A DNA stretch of 64,000 bases from CAVQRB01 sp963715055 (GTDB taxonomy: Bacteria > Pseudomonadota > Alphaproteobacteria > Rhodobacterales > Rhodobacteraceae): NCBI GenBank assembly GCA_963715055.1, contig CAVQRB010000003.1, forward strand, positions 47,966 through 111,965, in the 5' to 3' direction. Made by a program: the position numbers and the translations under genes. Below the pieces are notes generated by a model. That model was not told where the DNA came from and did no database searches. It saw only the letters and a program-made list of their open reading frames with translations. Below are positions 1-7,809 of this stretch, piece after piece (the first letter of the stretch is position 1; each line of letters begins with the position of its first letter).

Positions 1-1
1 C

Positions 2-223
2 GCGAAATCCGAATGGGGCGCGCTCTTTGCGGCCTTGGGCGAAAACGTGGCCAATGCGCCGCCGATGCGGCCGACACCGCTCGATCAGGACGGGTTACTC
101 GGTCTTTTCGATGCGTCGGAAACCGGTGGTGACATCGTTCTGGAGCCTGCAACCGATATGGACATGCGTGGCAAGAACGCCGAGCCCAAGCCGTCGCTGG
201 AGGTTGTCTACGATGAAGCATGA
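2..223 (+). CDS. bchX: Chlorophyllide a reductase iron protein BchX, C-terminal end (partial)
   Basis: Only the last 73 residues are in the window; the gene enters from the left edge. BchX is the nitrogenase-Fe-protein-like ATPase that passes electrons to the BchY/BchZ core, which reduces ring B of chlorophyllide a in bacteriochlorophyll synthesis. The tail contains the segment LEPATDMDMRGKNAEPKPSL, characteristic of BchX C-termini. The P-loop and 4Fe-4S cysteines lie outside the window. Its TGA (221-223) overlaps the next small ORF, and bchY and bchZ follow, as in other purple-bacterial photosynthesis clusters. Identity is secure from both sequence and context. Confidence 0.93.
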   Translation, partial: AKSEWGALFAALGENVANAPPMRPTPLDQDGLLGLFDASETGGDIVLEPATDMDMRGKNAEPKPSLEVVYDEA

Positions 224-368
224 GCAGGCGGATCATTTCGACAGCAGCGATGTTTATGAAGTCGTTCGGAACGCGCGACCAGAGCAGATCATGCGGCTCC
301 TGCGCGATATCGGCCGCCTTCCCGAAGACGGACAAAGAACGGTGAGGACGTCCAGTGAACAGGCTTGA
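213..368 (+). CDS. Small ORF of 51 residues between bchX and bchY
   Basis: Unrecognised protein of 51 residues, charged and probably soluble, with no membrane segment. The ATG at 213 lies inside the end of bchX and is preceded by a good ribosome binding site (GGAGG near 199-203). The ORF overlaps bchX by 11 nt and the next small ORF by 14 nt, so translation is probably coupled. Its central part (EVVRNARPEQIMRLLRDIG) looks helical. No function can be assigned. In the classical order bchY follows bchX directly, so these two ORFs are an oddity. A non-coding spacer that happens to stay open is the alternative. Confidence 0.5.
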   Translation: MKHEQADHFDSSDVYEVVRNARPEQIMRLLRDIGRLPEDGQRTVRTSSEQA

Positions 369-528
369 GCATTTCGAAAAGACACGCAGGGCGATCGAGC
401 GCGCCCACTGGCTGGACAGCCAGTCCCTTTGCTTGTTCGAGAAGAGCGAAAGCGTGATCCGGCGTGCGCGCGACCTGCTCGAGCGGATCACCGCTTCGGC
501 CTCCGAGCATCGGAGCGCAACGGAATGA
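355..528 (+). CDS. Small ORF of 57 residues overlapping the bchY start
   Basis: Unrecognised protein of 57 residues starting at GTG 355, basic and probably all helical (LEHFEKTRRAIERAHWLDS). Its TGA (526-528) overlaps the bchY ATG (525) in an ATGA arrangement, and its start overlaps the preceding small ORF by 14 nt. The ribosome binding site is weak (GGTGAGGA near 341-348), which would suit coupled translation. The bchX-orf-orf-bchY chain in three changing frames, each junction overlapping, is the main evidence that it is coding. It could instead be a remnant of an older gene. Confidence 0.5.
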   Translation: MNRLEHFEKTRRAIERAHWLDSQSLCLFEKSESVIRRARDLLERITASASEHRSATE

Positions 529-2096
529 AGAAGGAAGTCACATACGACGCCGCTGCCGACGTGGAGGTGATCAAGGGTCATCCGCATGGCGACGTGTCGC
601 GTGTGGCCGGGGATTCGCCGCAGGATGCGGGCGGCTGTCATTCGGGGACCGATATGGCGGAGGCCGCACGCCTGGCAGGCCAGTCGGAACTGCTCGATAA
701 ATTCAAGGCGGATTACCCGGTTGGGCCGCATGACAAGCCGCAGTCGATGTGTCCGGCCTTCGGCTCTCTGCGCGTCGGCCTGCGCATGAAGCGGGTGGCG
801 ACGGTGCTGTCGGGCTCGGCATGTTGTGTTTACGGTCTGACTTTCGTGTCGCATTTCTACGGTGCGCGTCGGTCGGTTGGATACGTGCCATTCAATTCGG
901 AGTCTCTGGTCACCGGCAAACTCTTCGAAGACATCCGCGAAAGTGTTCACGAATTGGCCGACCCGGATCGCTACGACGCGATCGTGGTGACGAACCTTTG
1001 CGTGCCGACGGCGAGCGGTGTACCTCTGCGTCTCCTGCCCAGGGAGATCAACGGGGTGCGCATCGTGGGCATCGACGTGCCGGGCTTCGGCGTGCCAACC
1101 CATGCGGAAGCCAAGGACGTGCTGGCGGGCGCCATGTTGAATTACGCGCGCAAGGAAGTCGAAGCCGGGCCGGTGGCGGCACCCGTGGGTGGCAAGTCGG
1201 ATCGTCCGACCGTGGCGCTTCTGGGCGAGATGTTCCCGGCGGATCCGATGATGATCGGTCAGATGCTGGCGCCTATGGGCATGGCGGCGGGACCTGTATT
1301 GCCCTGCCGTGAATGGCGCGAGCTTTATGCGGCCCTCGACTGTTCGGTCGTGGCGGCGATCCATCCTTTCTATGTGGATACGGTGCGCGAATTCAAAGCC
1401 GCGGGGCGGCCGATTGTCGGTTCTGCGCCTGTTGGGCTTGACGGCACGGCGGCCTGGCTGAAGGCGATCGGCGAGGCCCATGGCGTGCCGGCGGATCAGA
1501 TCGCGGCGGCGCAGAATGCCGCACTGCCGGCGATCAAGGGTGCGCTCGCGGCCAAGCCGATCAAGGGCACGATCACGCTGTCGGGTTACGAAGGCTCGGA
1601 GTTGCTGGTTGCGCGCCTGCTGATCGAAAGCGGGGCGCATGTGCCCTATGTGGGCACGGCCTGCGCAAATTCACCCTGGTCCGCGACGGATGCCGACTGG
1701 CTGAAGGCCAAGGGGGTGACGGTGAAATACCGTGCCTCGCTGGAGGACGATTGCGCCGCCATGGAAGCGATCCAGCCAGATCTCGCCATTGGCACGACGC
1801 CCGTGGTGCAGAAGGCCAAGCAGCTCGGCATTCCGGGTCTCTATTTCACCAACCTGATCTCGGCGCGGCCTCTGATGGGCGTCGCCGGCGCCGGTTCGCT
1901 GGCGCAGGTGATCAATGCCGCCATCGGCAACAAGGACCGGATGGCGCATATGAAGGAATTCTTCGAGGGCGTGGGTACCGGCGATACTGCCGGTGTCTGG
2001 GAAAAGGAGCCCAACCTGCGGCCCGATTTCCGGGCACAGCACCAGAAGAAACTCGACAAGCAAGCGAGGGCGGCCCAGGCCGCGCAGATGATATGA
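525..2096 (+). CDS. bchY: Chlorophyllide a reductase subunit Y (BchY)
   Basis: 523 residues. BchY forms with BchZ the NifDK-like heterotetramer that binds chlorophyllide a and a 4Fe-4S cluster and reduces the C7-C8 bond with electrons from BchX. Family-specific stretches are obvious, including GPHDKPQSMCPAFGSL and the following SACCVYGLTF, which hold conserved cysteines, and LYFTNLISARPLMG near the C-terminus. The open frame extends upstream to 429, but the ATG at 525 is chosen because it overlaps the preceding TGA and gives a family-like N-terminus before the GCHSGTDMAEAAR segment. A 97-nt gap carrying an intergenic repeat separates it from bchZ. Confidence 0.96.
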   Translation: MKKEVTYDAAADVEVIKGHPHGDVSRVAGDSPQDAGGCHSGTDMAEAARLAGQSELLDKFKADYPVGPHDKPQSMCPAFGSLRVGLRMKRVATVLSGSACCVYGLTFVSHFYGARRSVGYVPFNSESLVTGKLFEDIRESVHELADPDRYDAIVVTNLCVPTASGVPLRLLPREINGVRIVGIDVPGFGVPTHAEAKDVLAGAMLNYARKEVEAGPVAAPVGGKSDRPTVALLGEMFPADPMMIGQMLAPMGMAAGPVLPCREWRELYAALDCSVVAAIHPFYVDTVREFKAAGRPIVGSAPVGLDGTAAWLKAIGEAHGVPADQIAAAQNAALPAIKGALAAKPIKGTITLSGYEGSELLVARLLIESGAHVPYVGTACANSPWSATDADWLKAKGVTVKYRASLEDDCAAMEAIQPDLAIGTTPVVQKAKQLGIPGLYFTNLISARPLMGVAGAGSLAQVINAAIGNKDRMAHMKEFFEGVGTGDTAGVWEKEPNLRPDFRAQHQKKLDKQARAAQAAQMI

Positions 2097-2122
2097 CGCG
2101 CTTTGGTGCATATCTCTCGACC

Positions 2123-2180
2123 GGGGCTCTGCCCCCGCGCTGCGCGCTCCCCCGGGATATTTCGGGCCAAAAGAAGCAGG
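2123..2180. repeat. Intergenic repeat copy A, between bchY and bchZ
   Basis: A GC-rich stretch is followed by the 22-mer GGATATTT..GGCCAAAAGAAG (2155-2176). A near-identical 22-mer (20/22) occurs at 22059-22080 between two unrelated genes, and a degenerate version lies at 9773-9797. I recall such elements as common between genes in Rhodobacteraceae; that family-wide statement is from memory. The element ends directly before the bchZ ribosome binding site (GGGGAGG, 2179-2185). Confidence 0.6.
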
Positions 2181-2193
2181 GGAGGCTCTGCTG

Positions 2194-3669
2194 ATGCTTG
2201 TTACCGATCATGACCGTGCGGGCGGATATTGGGGGGCGGTCTATGCCTTCTGCGCCGTCAAGGGCTTGCAGGTCGTCATCGATGGCCCCGTGGGCTGCGA
2301 GAACCTGCCGGTGACATCCGTTCTGCATTACACCGATGCCTTGCCGCCGCATGAGTTGCCCATCGTGGTGACGGGTCTGGGTGAAGGCGAAATGGGCTCG
2401 GGCACCGAAGAATCCATGAAGCGCGCCTGGGAGACACTGGACCCCGCGCTGCCTGCGGTCGTCGTGACCGGGTCCATCGCCGAGATGATCGGTGGCGGCG
2501 TCACGCCGCAAGGGACAAACATTCAACGCTTCCTGCCTCGCACGATCGATGAGGACCAATGGGAAGCGGCAGACCGGGCGATGACCTGGATCTTCACCGA
2601 GTTCGGCATGACCAAAGGGCGGATGCCGCCCGAGAAGAAACGCGAGGAAGGTGCGCGTCCTCGCGTCAATATCCTCGGTCCGATGTATGGCATCTTCAAC
2701 ATGCCATCCGATCTGGCCGAGATCCGCAGGTTGGTCGAAGGGATCGGCTGCGAGGTCAACATGGTGCTGCCGCTGGGCGCCCATGTGGCCGAAATGAGAG
2801 ATCTGGTAAATGCGGATGTGAACATCTGCATGTACCGCGAGTTCGGGCGCGGGTTGAGCGAGCTTCTTGCCAAGCCGTATCTACAAGCCCCGATAGGGAT
2901 CGAGAGCACTACCAAATTCCTGCGCGCACTGGGGAGTTTGGTGGGCCTCGATCCCGAACCTTTCATCACGCGAGAGAAACATTCCACGATCAAGCCGGTC
3001 TGGGATCTCTGGCGCTCCGTCACGCAGGATTTCTTTGCCACCGCAAGCTTCGCGATCGTGGCGAATGAGACCTATGCCCGTGGGATCCGGTTGTTCCTCG
3101 AGGACGATCTGGGTCTGCCTTGCGCTTTTGCCGTCGCACGCATGGCGGGCAAGAAGACCAACAACGAAGAGGTGCGCGCCCTGATGGGGCAGAAGCGGCC
3201 GCTGATCGTTATGGGTTCCATCAACGAAAAAATGTACTTGGCGGAGCTCAAGGGCGGGCATGGGCCGAGCCCGGCGTTCATCCCTGCGAGCTTTCCCGGC
3301 GCCGCGATCCGCCGACACACCGGCACGCCCTTCATGGGCTACGCGGGCGCCACCTATCTGGTGCAGGAGGTTTGCAACGGGCTCTTTGACGCGCTGTTCC
3401 ACATCCTGCCGCTCGGCACGGAAATGGATGCGGCGGATGCCACGCTGACGCCGCTGCGCCGGGATTTTCCCTGGGATGCCGATGCGCAGGCGATGCTCGA
3501 CAAGATCGTCGAGACGCATCCCATACTGACACGAATTTCAGCCGCCAAGACTTTGCGCGACGCGGCAGAGAAAGCGGCGCTTGCCGCGGGCGCGGAACGC
3601 GTGGTGCTGGACACCGTGCGCGCGCTGGACCCGGCGGGTGCCGGAAACGATCTGGAGGATCAGACATGA
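2194..3669 (+). CDS. bchZ: Chlorophyllide a reductase subunit Z (BchZ)
   Basis: 491 residues, full length for the family. BchZ is the NifK-like partner of BchY in chlorophyllide a oxidoreductase, acting in the cytoplasm at the step leading to 3-vinyl bacteriochlorophyllide a. The N-terminus LVTDHDRAGGYWGAVYAFC and the GPVGCENLPVTSVLHYTDAL segment with its conserved Cys are typical. The ATG at 2194 has a strong GGGGAGG site 8 nt upstream. The stop overlaps the pufQ start by 4 nt (ATGA), so bchXYZ reads directly into puf, as in the bchCXYZ-puf superoperon of purple bacteria. Confidence 0.96.
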   Translation: MLVTDHDRAGGYWGAVYAFCAVKGLQVVIDGPVGCENLPVTSVLHYTDALPPHELPIVVTGLGEGEMGSGTEESMKRAWETLDPALPAVVVTGSIAEMIGGGVTPQGTNIQRFLPRTIDEDQWEAADRAMTWIFTEFGMTKGRMPPEKKREEGARPRVNILGPMYGIFNMPSDLAEIRRLVEGIGCEVNMVLPLGAHVAEMRDLVNADVNICMYREFGRGLSELLAKPYLQAPIGIESTTKFLRALGSLVGLDPEPFITREKHSTIKPVWDLWRSVTQDFFATASFAIVANETYARGIRLFLEDDLGLPCAFAVARMAGKKTNNEEVRALMGQKRPLIVMGSINEKMYLAELKGGHGPSPAFIPASFPGAAIRRHTGTPFMGYAGATYLVQEVCNGLFDALFHILPLGTEMDAADATLTPLRRDFPWDADAQAMLDKIVETHPILTRISAAKTLRDAAEKAALAAGAERVVLDTVRALDPAGAGNDLEDQT

Positions 3670-3914
3670 GCGACATGACATCTGACATGATGGACACGGT
3701 TGATATCGCCGAAGCCCCGAGAGAGGCGCGGCGCAAGACCGAGAAGACGGAATTCATGGTCTACTTCGCGATCATCTTCCTTGCGACGCTCCCGCTGGCG
3801 ACGCTGACCTGGATGCTTTCGGCGATCCGCAGCCGCAGCTTCACCGACAAGGGCCCGATGGCCCGCGCCTGGAGCCAGGCCCGGATCATCACGCCGATGA
3901 TCTTCTCGGCCTGA
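3666..3914 (+). CDS. pufQ: PufQ, bacteriochlorophyll delivery/regulatory protein
   Basis: 82 residues with one membrane segment (about residues 32-54, VYFAIIFLATLPLATLTWML) after a charged N-terminus. PufQ is required for normal bacteriochlorophyll formation in Rhodobacter and is thought to help carry or channel pigment intermediates to the membrane; its exact action is unsettled. It is identified by position (first puf gene, overlapping bchZ by 4 nt), size and the SFTDKGPMARAWSQARIITP tail. A 192-nt structured spacer separates it from pufB. Confidence 0.88.
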   Translation: MSDMTSDMMDTVDIAEAPREARRKTEKTEFMVYFAIIFLATLPLATLTWMLSAIRSRSFTDKGPMARAWSQARIITPMIFSA

Positions 3915-4106
3915 ACATGAACCATCTCACGCATATCCGGGCTGGCAAGGCCCCCTGCGTGACCCGACATCTCGGCTTTCGTGCGCCTGTCGAGAAACGA
4001 GACTGGGGGAACGGAAACGGACCTTCAGAGACCCTGAGGGGGGTCACCCCCAAAGGACCCGGCCGCGGGGAACGCGGCGTCAGCATAACGTTCCGGAGGA
4101 ATTTTT
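3915..4106 (+). promoter_or_regulatory. pufQ-pufB intercistronic region with hairpins
   Basis: A 192-nt leader without a convincing gene. It contains a GGGGG-TCA-CCCCC hairpin (4039-4051) and CCGCG-GGGAA-CGCGG (4063-4077), then the pufB ribosome binding site CCGGAGGA (4093-4100). In Rhodobacter the equivalent region is an RNA-processing zone that separates the stable pufBA message from the unstable upstream part; the same role here is inference. An open frame at 3917-4114 exists but has no recognisable protein character. Confidence 0.5.
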
Positions 4107-4256
4107 ATGGCTGATAATACTAACCTGTCCTTCACAGGACTTACCGACGAACAGGCGCAAGAATTGCACTCTGTCTATCTGAGCGGGCTCTATCTGTTTT
4201 CAGCAGTAGCGGTCGTGGCTCACCTGGCAGTGTTCATCTGGCGTCCTTGGTTCTGA
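4107..4256 (+). CDS. pufB: Light-harvesting complex 1 beta polypeptide
   Basis: 49 residues. LH1-beta is a single-span antenna polypeptide that forms, with LH1-alpha, the ring around the reaction centre. The acidic N-terminus, first His (HSVYLSGLY, residue 21), and the bacteriochlorophyll-ligating His39 followed by the FIWRPWF tail are all present. The span runs from about residue 25 to 46. The start is fixed by the CCGGAGGA site 6 nt upstream. It lies 13 nt before pufA; the two are probably co-expressed at high level. Confidence 0.95.
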   Translation: MADNTNLSFTGLTDEQAQELHSVYLSGLYLFSAVAVVAHLAVFIWRPWF

Positions 4257-4269
4257 AGGGGAATAGAAA

Positions 4270-4434
4270 ATGGAAAAGTTCTACAAGATCTGGCTCATCT
4301 TCGACCCCCGCCGCGTGTTTGTTGCACAAGGCGTGTTCCTCTTTCTGCTGGCAGCGATGATTCACCTCGTCCTGCTGAGCACAGATCACTTCAACTGGTT
4401 CGAACTGGCGGCTCAGAAAGCTGCCGGCGGCTGA
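4270..4434 (+). CDS. pufA: Light-harvesting complex 1 alpha polypeptide
   Basis: 54 residues. The N-terminus MEKFYKIWLIFDPRRVF is the LH1-alpha hallmark. The membrane span (about residues 16-37) carries the bacteriochlorophyll ligand His32 in AAMIHLVLL. The C-terminus FNWFE provides aromatic residues of the kind that tune the absorption band. It is immediately downstream of pufB and followed by a strong hairpin, the usual arrangement that protects the pufBA mRNA and gives antenna in excess over reaction centre. Confidence 0.95.
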   Translation: MEKFYKIWLIFDPRRVFVAQGVFLFLLAAMIHLVLLSTDHFNWFELAAQKAAGG

Positions 4435-4458
4435 ACTGGTCGGTGAATGAAAACAGCT

Positions 4459-4486
4459 GCGGGCGGTCAAGTTGTGCGCCGCCCGC
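4459..4486 (+). promoter_or_regulatory. pufA-pufL intercistronic hairpin
   Basis: Perfect 8-bp stem GCGGGCGG/CCGCCCGC (4459-4466 and 4479-4486) with a 12-nt loop, 25 nt after pufA. There is no T-tract, so it is not a simple terminator. In Rhodobacter capsulatus the equivalent stem-loop blocks 3'-to-5' decay and stabilises pufBA mRNA relative to pufLM. The structure is seen; the function is inferred from position. The remaining 138 nt up to pufL hold only the pufL ribosome binding site. Confidence 0.75.
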
Positions 4487-4624
4487 CCGCGGCAAACCAA
4501 ATTGAACAATAATTGACGGCCTCCGCCTACCGGCAGGACGACCGCCCCGGATCCGCGCATCTCGCGCCCGGGCAGGTTGCCGCACAAGGGATATGGCGTG
4601 CCGCATATACGCGGAGAAATGAAG

Positions 4625-5473
4625 ATGGCGCTGCTCAGCTTCGAAAGAAAATATCGCGTCCGCGGAGGGACGCTGATCGGAGGCGATCTGTTCGACTTCT
4701 GGGTGGGGCCTTTCTACGTAGGCTTTTTCGGGGTCACGACAGCCTTCTTTGCCCTGTTGGGGACTGTATTGATCTTCTGGGGCGCAAGCCAGCAGGGGAC
4801 CTTCAACCCCTGGCTCATCAATATCGCGCCGCCCGATCTCAGTTACGGGCTGGGGCTGGCGCCGCTGCTGGAAGGCGGGCTCTGGCAGATCATCACGATC
4901 TGCGCGACGGGTGCCTTCATAAGCTGGGCGCTGCGCGAGGTTGAAATCTGCCGCAAACTCGGCATGGGGTACCATGTGCCGGTCGGCTTCGCTTTCGCGA
5001 TCTTCGCCTATGTGACGCTGGTGATCTTCCGACCGCTGCTGATGGGCGCCTGGGGTCACGGCTTTCCCTACGGCATCTTCAGCCACCTCGATTGGGTCAG
5101 CAACACCGGTTACGCCTATCTGCACTTCCACTACAACCCGGCCCACATGCTGGCGGTGACGCTCTTCTTCACCACGACACTGGCGCTGGCGCTGCATGGC
5201 GGCCTGATCCTGTCGGCGGCCAACCCCGAGAAGGGCGAAGAAGCCAAGACCCCAGATCATGAAGATACCTTCTTTCGGGACTTCATCGGCTATTCGGTCG
5301 GGACCCTGGGCATTCACCGCCTGGGCTATCTTCTGGCGATCAACGCGGGCTTCTGGTCTGCGATCTGCATCATCATCTCCGGTCCGGTCTGGACCTCGGG
5401 CTGGCCCGAGTGGTGGAACTGGTGGCTCGATCTGCCGATCTGGGGCCAACCCATAGCAATGGGAGGTATGTAA
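4625..5473 (+). CDS. pufL: Photosynthetic reaction centre L subunit
   Basis: 282 residues, the length of Rhodobacter sphaeroides PufL. Five-span integral membrane subunit that binds the special-pair and accessory bacteriochlorophylls, bacteriopheophytin and QA/QB surroundings with PufM. MALLSFERKYRVRGGTLIGG at the N-terminus and HLDWVSNTGYAYLHFHYNPA with special-pair and iron ligands are diagnostic. The frame is open to 4577 and another ATG is at 4619, but ATG 4625 is chosen: it gives the known mature N-terminus and sits 9 nt after GGAG (4612-4615). Confidence 0.97.
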   Translation: MALLSFERKYRVRGGTLIGGDLFDFWVGPFYVGFFGVTTAFFALLGTVLIFWGASQQGTFNPWLINIAPPDLSYGLGLAPLLEGGLWQIITICATGAFISWALREVEICRKLGMGYHVPVGFAFAIFAYVTLVIFRPLLMGAWGHGFPYGIFSHLDWVSNTGYAYLHFHYNPAHMLAVTLFFTTTLALALHGGLILSAANPEKGEEAKTPDHEDTFFRDFIGYSVGTLGIHRLGYLLAINAGFWSAICIIISGPVWTSGWPEWWNWWLDLPIWGQPIAMGGM

Positions 5474-5474
5474 C

Positions 5475-6464
5475 ATGCCCGAGTATCAGAACATCTTCAC
5501 GCAGGTCCAGGTCCAGGGCAAACCCGAATGGGGCATGGACGACGCTGGCAACAACATGATGGAAGAGCGGGTCGGAAAACCCTTCTTCAGCACGCTGGCC
5601 GGGCTCTTCGGTAACGGTCAGATCGGTCCCTACTACTGGGGATGGACGACGACCGTGGCCTTCGGTTCGGGGCTCGCCTGGTTCTTCATCGTCGGCATGA
5701 ACATGCTGGCGCAGGTCGGCTATTCCATCCCGCAGTTCATCCGGCAGCTGTTCTGGCTGGCGCTCGAGCCGCCGGGGCCGCAGTACGGCCTGTCGGTGCC
5801 ACCGCTCGACGAAGGCGGCTGGTACCTGATCGCGAGCTTCTTTTTGCTGGTCTCGGTGATGACCTGGTTGCTCAGGGCCTATCTGCTCGCCGAACAGCAC
5901 AAGATGGGCAAGCACATCTTCTGGGGCTTTGCCGCGGCAGTCTGGCTCTTCCTCGTGCTCGGTCTCTTCCGTCCGATCCTGATGGGATCCTGGTCGGAGG
6001 CAGTACCCTACGGCATCTTCCCGCACCTCGACTGGACCACGGCCTTCTCGATCCGCTACGGGAACCTCTACTACAATCCCTTCCACTGTCTTTCGATCGT
6101 GTTCCTCTACGGCTCGGTGCTGCTCTTCTGCATGCACGGCGGCACCATCCTGGCGGTCACCCGCTACGGCGGCGACCGCGAGCTCGAGCAGATCTACGAC
6201 CGGGGTACGGCTACGGAACGCGCCGCTCTCTTCTGGCGCTGGACCATGGGGTTCAACGCCACGATGGAAGGCATCCACCGCTGGGCCTGGTGGTTCGCGG
6301 TCCTGACCCCGATCACCGGCGGCATCGGGATCCTGCTCACCGGCACGGTCGTCGACAACTGGTTCATCTGGGCGCAGGAACACAACTTTGCCCCGATGTA
6401 TGACGGCTCCTACGGCTACGCCGATTACGGCTCCTACGAAGCCTTTATCGGGAAGGAGAACTGA
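5475..6464 (+). CDS. pufM: Photosynthetic reaction centre M subunit
   Basis: 329 residues, five membrane spans, partner of PufL. Recognisable family segments include YQNIFTQVQVQG at the N-terminus, the central HLDWTTAFSIRYGNLYYNPF with a special-pair His, and GIHRWAWWFAVLTPITGGIG around the non-haem iron and QA pocket. The ATG is one base after the pufL stop with a GGGAGG site at 5461-5466 inside pufL. It continues 2 nt later into pufC. The C-terminal extension of about 20 residues beyond the Rhodobacter form (NFAPMYDGSYGYADYGSYEA) fits species whose reaction centre carries a bound cytochrome. Confidence 0.97.
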   Translation: MPEYQNIFTQVQVQGKPEWGMDDAGNNMMEERVGKPFFSTLAGLFGNGQIGPYYWGWTTTVAFGSGLAWFFIVGMNMLAQVGYSIPQFIRQLFWLALEPPGPQYGLSVPPLDEGGWYLIASFFLLVSVMTWLLRAYLLAEQHKMGKHIFWGFAAAVWLFLVLGLFRPILMGSWSEAVPYGIFPHLDWTTAFSIRYGNLYYNPFHCLSIVFLYGSVLLFCMHGGTILAVTRYGGDRELEQIYDRGTATERAALFWRWTMGFNATMEGIHRWAWWFAVLTPITGGIGILLTGTVVDNWFIWAQEHNFAPMYDGSYGYADYGSYEAFIGKEN

Positions 6465-6466
6465 TC

Positions 6467-7583
6467 ATGATCCCCAACTGGTTTGGAAAATGGAACAAGG
6501 AAAACCCGACCAACGTGTTTGGTCCGGCGATCCTGGTCGGTGTGTTGGGCGGGGCGATCTTTCTCGCCGCCCTGATCGTGACCTGGGGCAACCCGGCGCA
6601 GACGGCCAGTCTGCAAACCGGGCCGCGGGGCACGGGCATGTCGGTACCGGAGTTCAACGCGATGCGCCTGTCTCCGGATCCGACGATCGAGGCCATGTAC
6701 ACCGAGGAGCCCTATATCCCTGATGGAAGCGAGCCGCTCGCCAAGGACATCTACAAGAACGTCCAGGCGCTTGGAAACGTCACGGAGGACAACTTCAACC
6801 GGGTCATGAACGCCATGACGCAATGGGTAGCGCCCGAGCAGGGCTGCGCCTACTGCCACGGTGATGGCGATCTGGAGACCTATGGCGAGGACAACCTCTA
6901 CACCAAGGTGGTCTCGCGCCGGATGATCCAGATGACCCAGAACATCAACGAGAACTGGGACGGCCACGTGAATGCCAATGCGGAAGTGGGGGTCACCTGT
7001 TACACCTGCCACCGCGGACAGAACGTACCGAGCGAAATCTGGTTCAATGTCACGCCAGTGACCGAGGCGACATCGGGCTGGGCGTCGGTGCAGAACCGGG
7101 CGACCAGGATCAGCCAGTCCACTTCATTGCCCTCCAATGCGCTCGAGGTCTACCTGACCGAGGACGTACCGGTGAATGTTCATGATTTGGAAAGCCGCGT
7201 CGCGGGTGTTCCGAACGACGAGGAAGTCGCCTCGATCCAGAAGACCGAGATGACCTATTCGCTGATGAACTACTTCTCGAACAGCCTCGGGGTGAACTGC
7301 GTCTTCTGTCACAACAGCCGGGCCTTCTACGACCCCGGCCAGGTCACGCCGCAATGGGCAACCGCGCTGCTGGGCCGCCAGATGGTGATCGAGATGAACC
7401 AGGAATACCTGATCCCGCTTCAGGACACCTATCCGGCGGATACGGCTCGGCCCGCTTCATGCGGACGCGCCGAAGGCCGCCTGCAAGACCTGTCACAAGG
7501 GCTACCAGCAACCGCTGCAAGGCACCAATGTGATTGCCGACTGGCCCGAGCTCGCGACAAGCGAAACGCCGGTCTACGAATGA
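6467..7583 (+). pseudogene. pufC: Reaction-centre tetrahaem cytochrome c subunit PufC, with frameshift
   Basis: PufC re-reduces the photo-oxidised special pair from the periplasmic side. After a short cytoplasmic tail an anchor helix (about residues 19-41) precedes haem sites CAYCH (127-131), CYTCH (178-182) and CVFCH (278-282). The frame is then lost: after DTYPAD near 7441 the correct continuation RLGPLHADAPKAACKTCHKG is in the next frame from 7443, with the fourth site CKTCH at 7482-7496 and a natural end at TGA 7581-7583. Removing one base (best candidate A7442) restores a 371-residue protein. As written, the protein has three haems and a nonsense tail of about 120 residues. It is either a sequencing error or a real loss of the fourth haem. 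Confidence 0.9.
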
Positions 7584-7588
7584 GTGGC

Positions 7589-7648
7589 CGGGCGGCCCTG
7601 AACCGCCCGACCGCTTCGCCAGGCGCGAACCAGAGGCTTCCCTGGTTC
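7589..7648 (+). other. Two hairpins downstream of pufC
   Basis: CGGGCGG-7 nt-CCGCCCG (7589-7609) and GAACCAG-8 nt-CTGGTTC (7627-7648) are perfect 7-bp stems just after the pufC stop. They probably protect the 3' end of the puf transcript; neither has a T-tract. Confidence 0.55.
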
Positions 7649-7699
7649 GGGCACGGGGTCTCAACACCCTTGTTCCCTTCCTGTTGGCTACAGGAACCT

Positions 7700-7742
7700 G
7701 GCGTCGCAACCGTCTTACCCCGGGTGCGACGCCTTTTCTTTC
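7700..7742 (+). terminator. Rho-independent terminator of the puf operon
   Basis: Perfect 9-bp stem GGCGTCGCA (7700-7708) / TGCGACGCC (7725-7733), 16-nt loop, followed by TTTTCTTT. It lies 117 nt after the repaired pufC end and 67 nt before dxs, so dxs depends on read-through or on its own promoter in that short gap. Confidence 0.85.
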
Positions 7743-7809
7743 CCGAAGGCGGGATCAGAGGTCCGGCAAGAACCTCCCGCGCTTCGGCTCACCTGAGGAG
7801 ACGTGCGCC

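Noticed and set aside
4069..4092. GGAAC-N15-CGTT resembling an EcfG promoter in the puf leader
   Set aside because: Spacing is one base too short, the site falls inside a hairpin, and stress control of pufB is not expected.
3917..4114. 65-codon frame between pufQ and pufB, in the position of pufK
   Set aside because: No resemblance to a real protein, no ribosome binding site, and it spans the hairpins and overlaps the pufB start.
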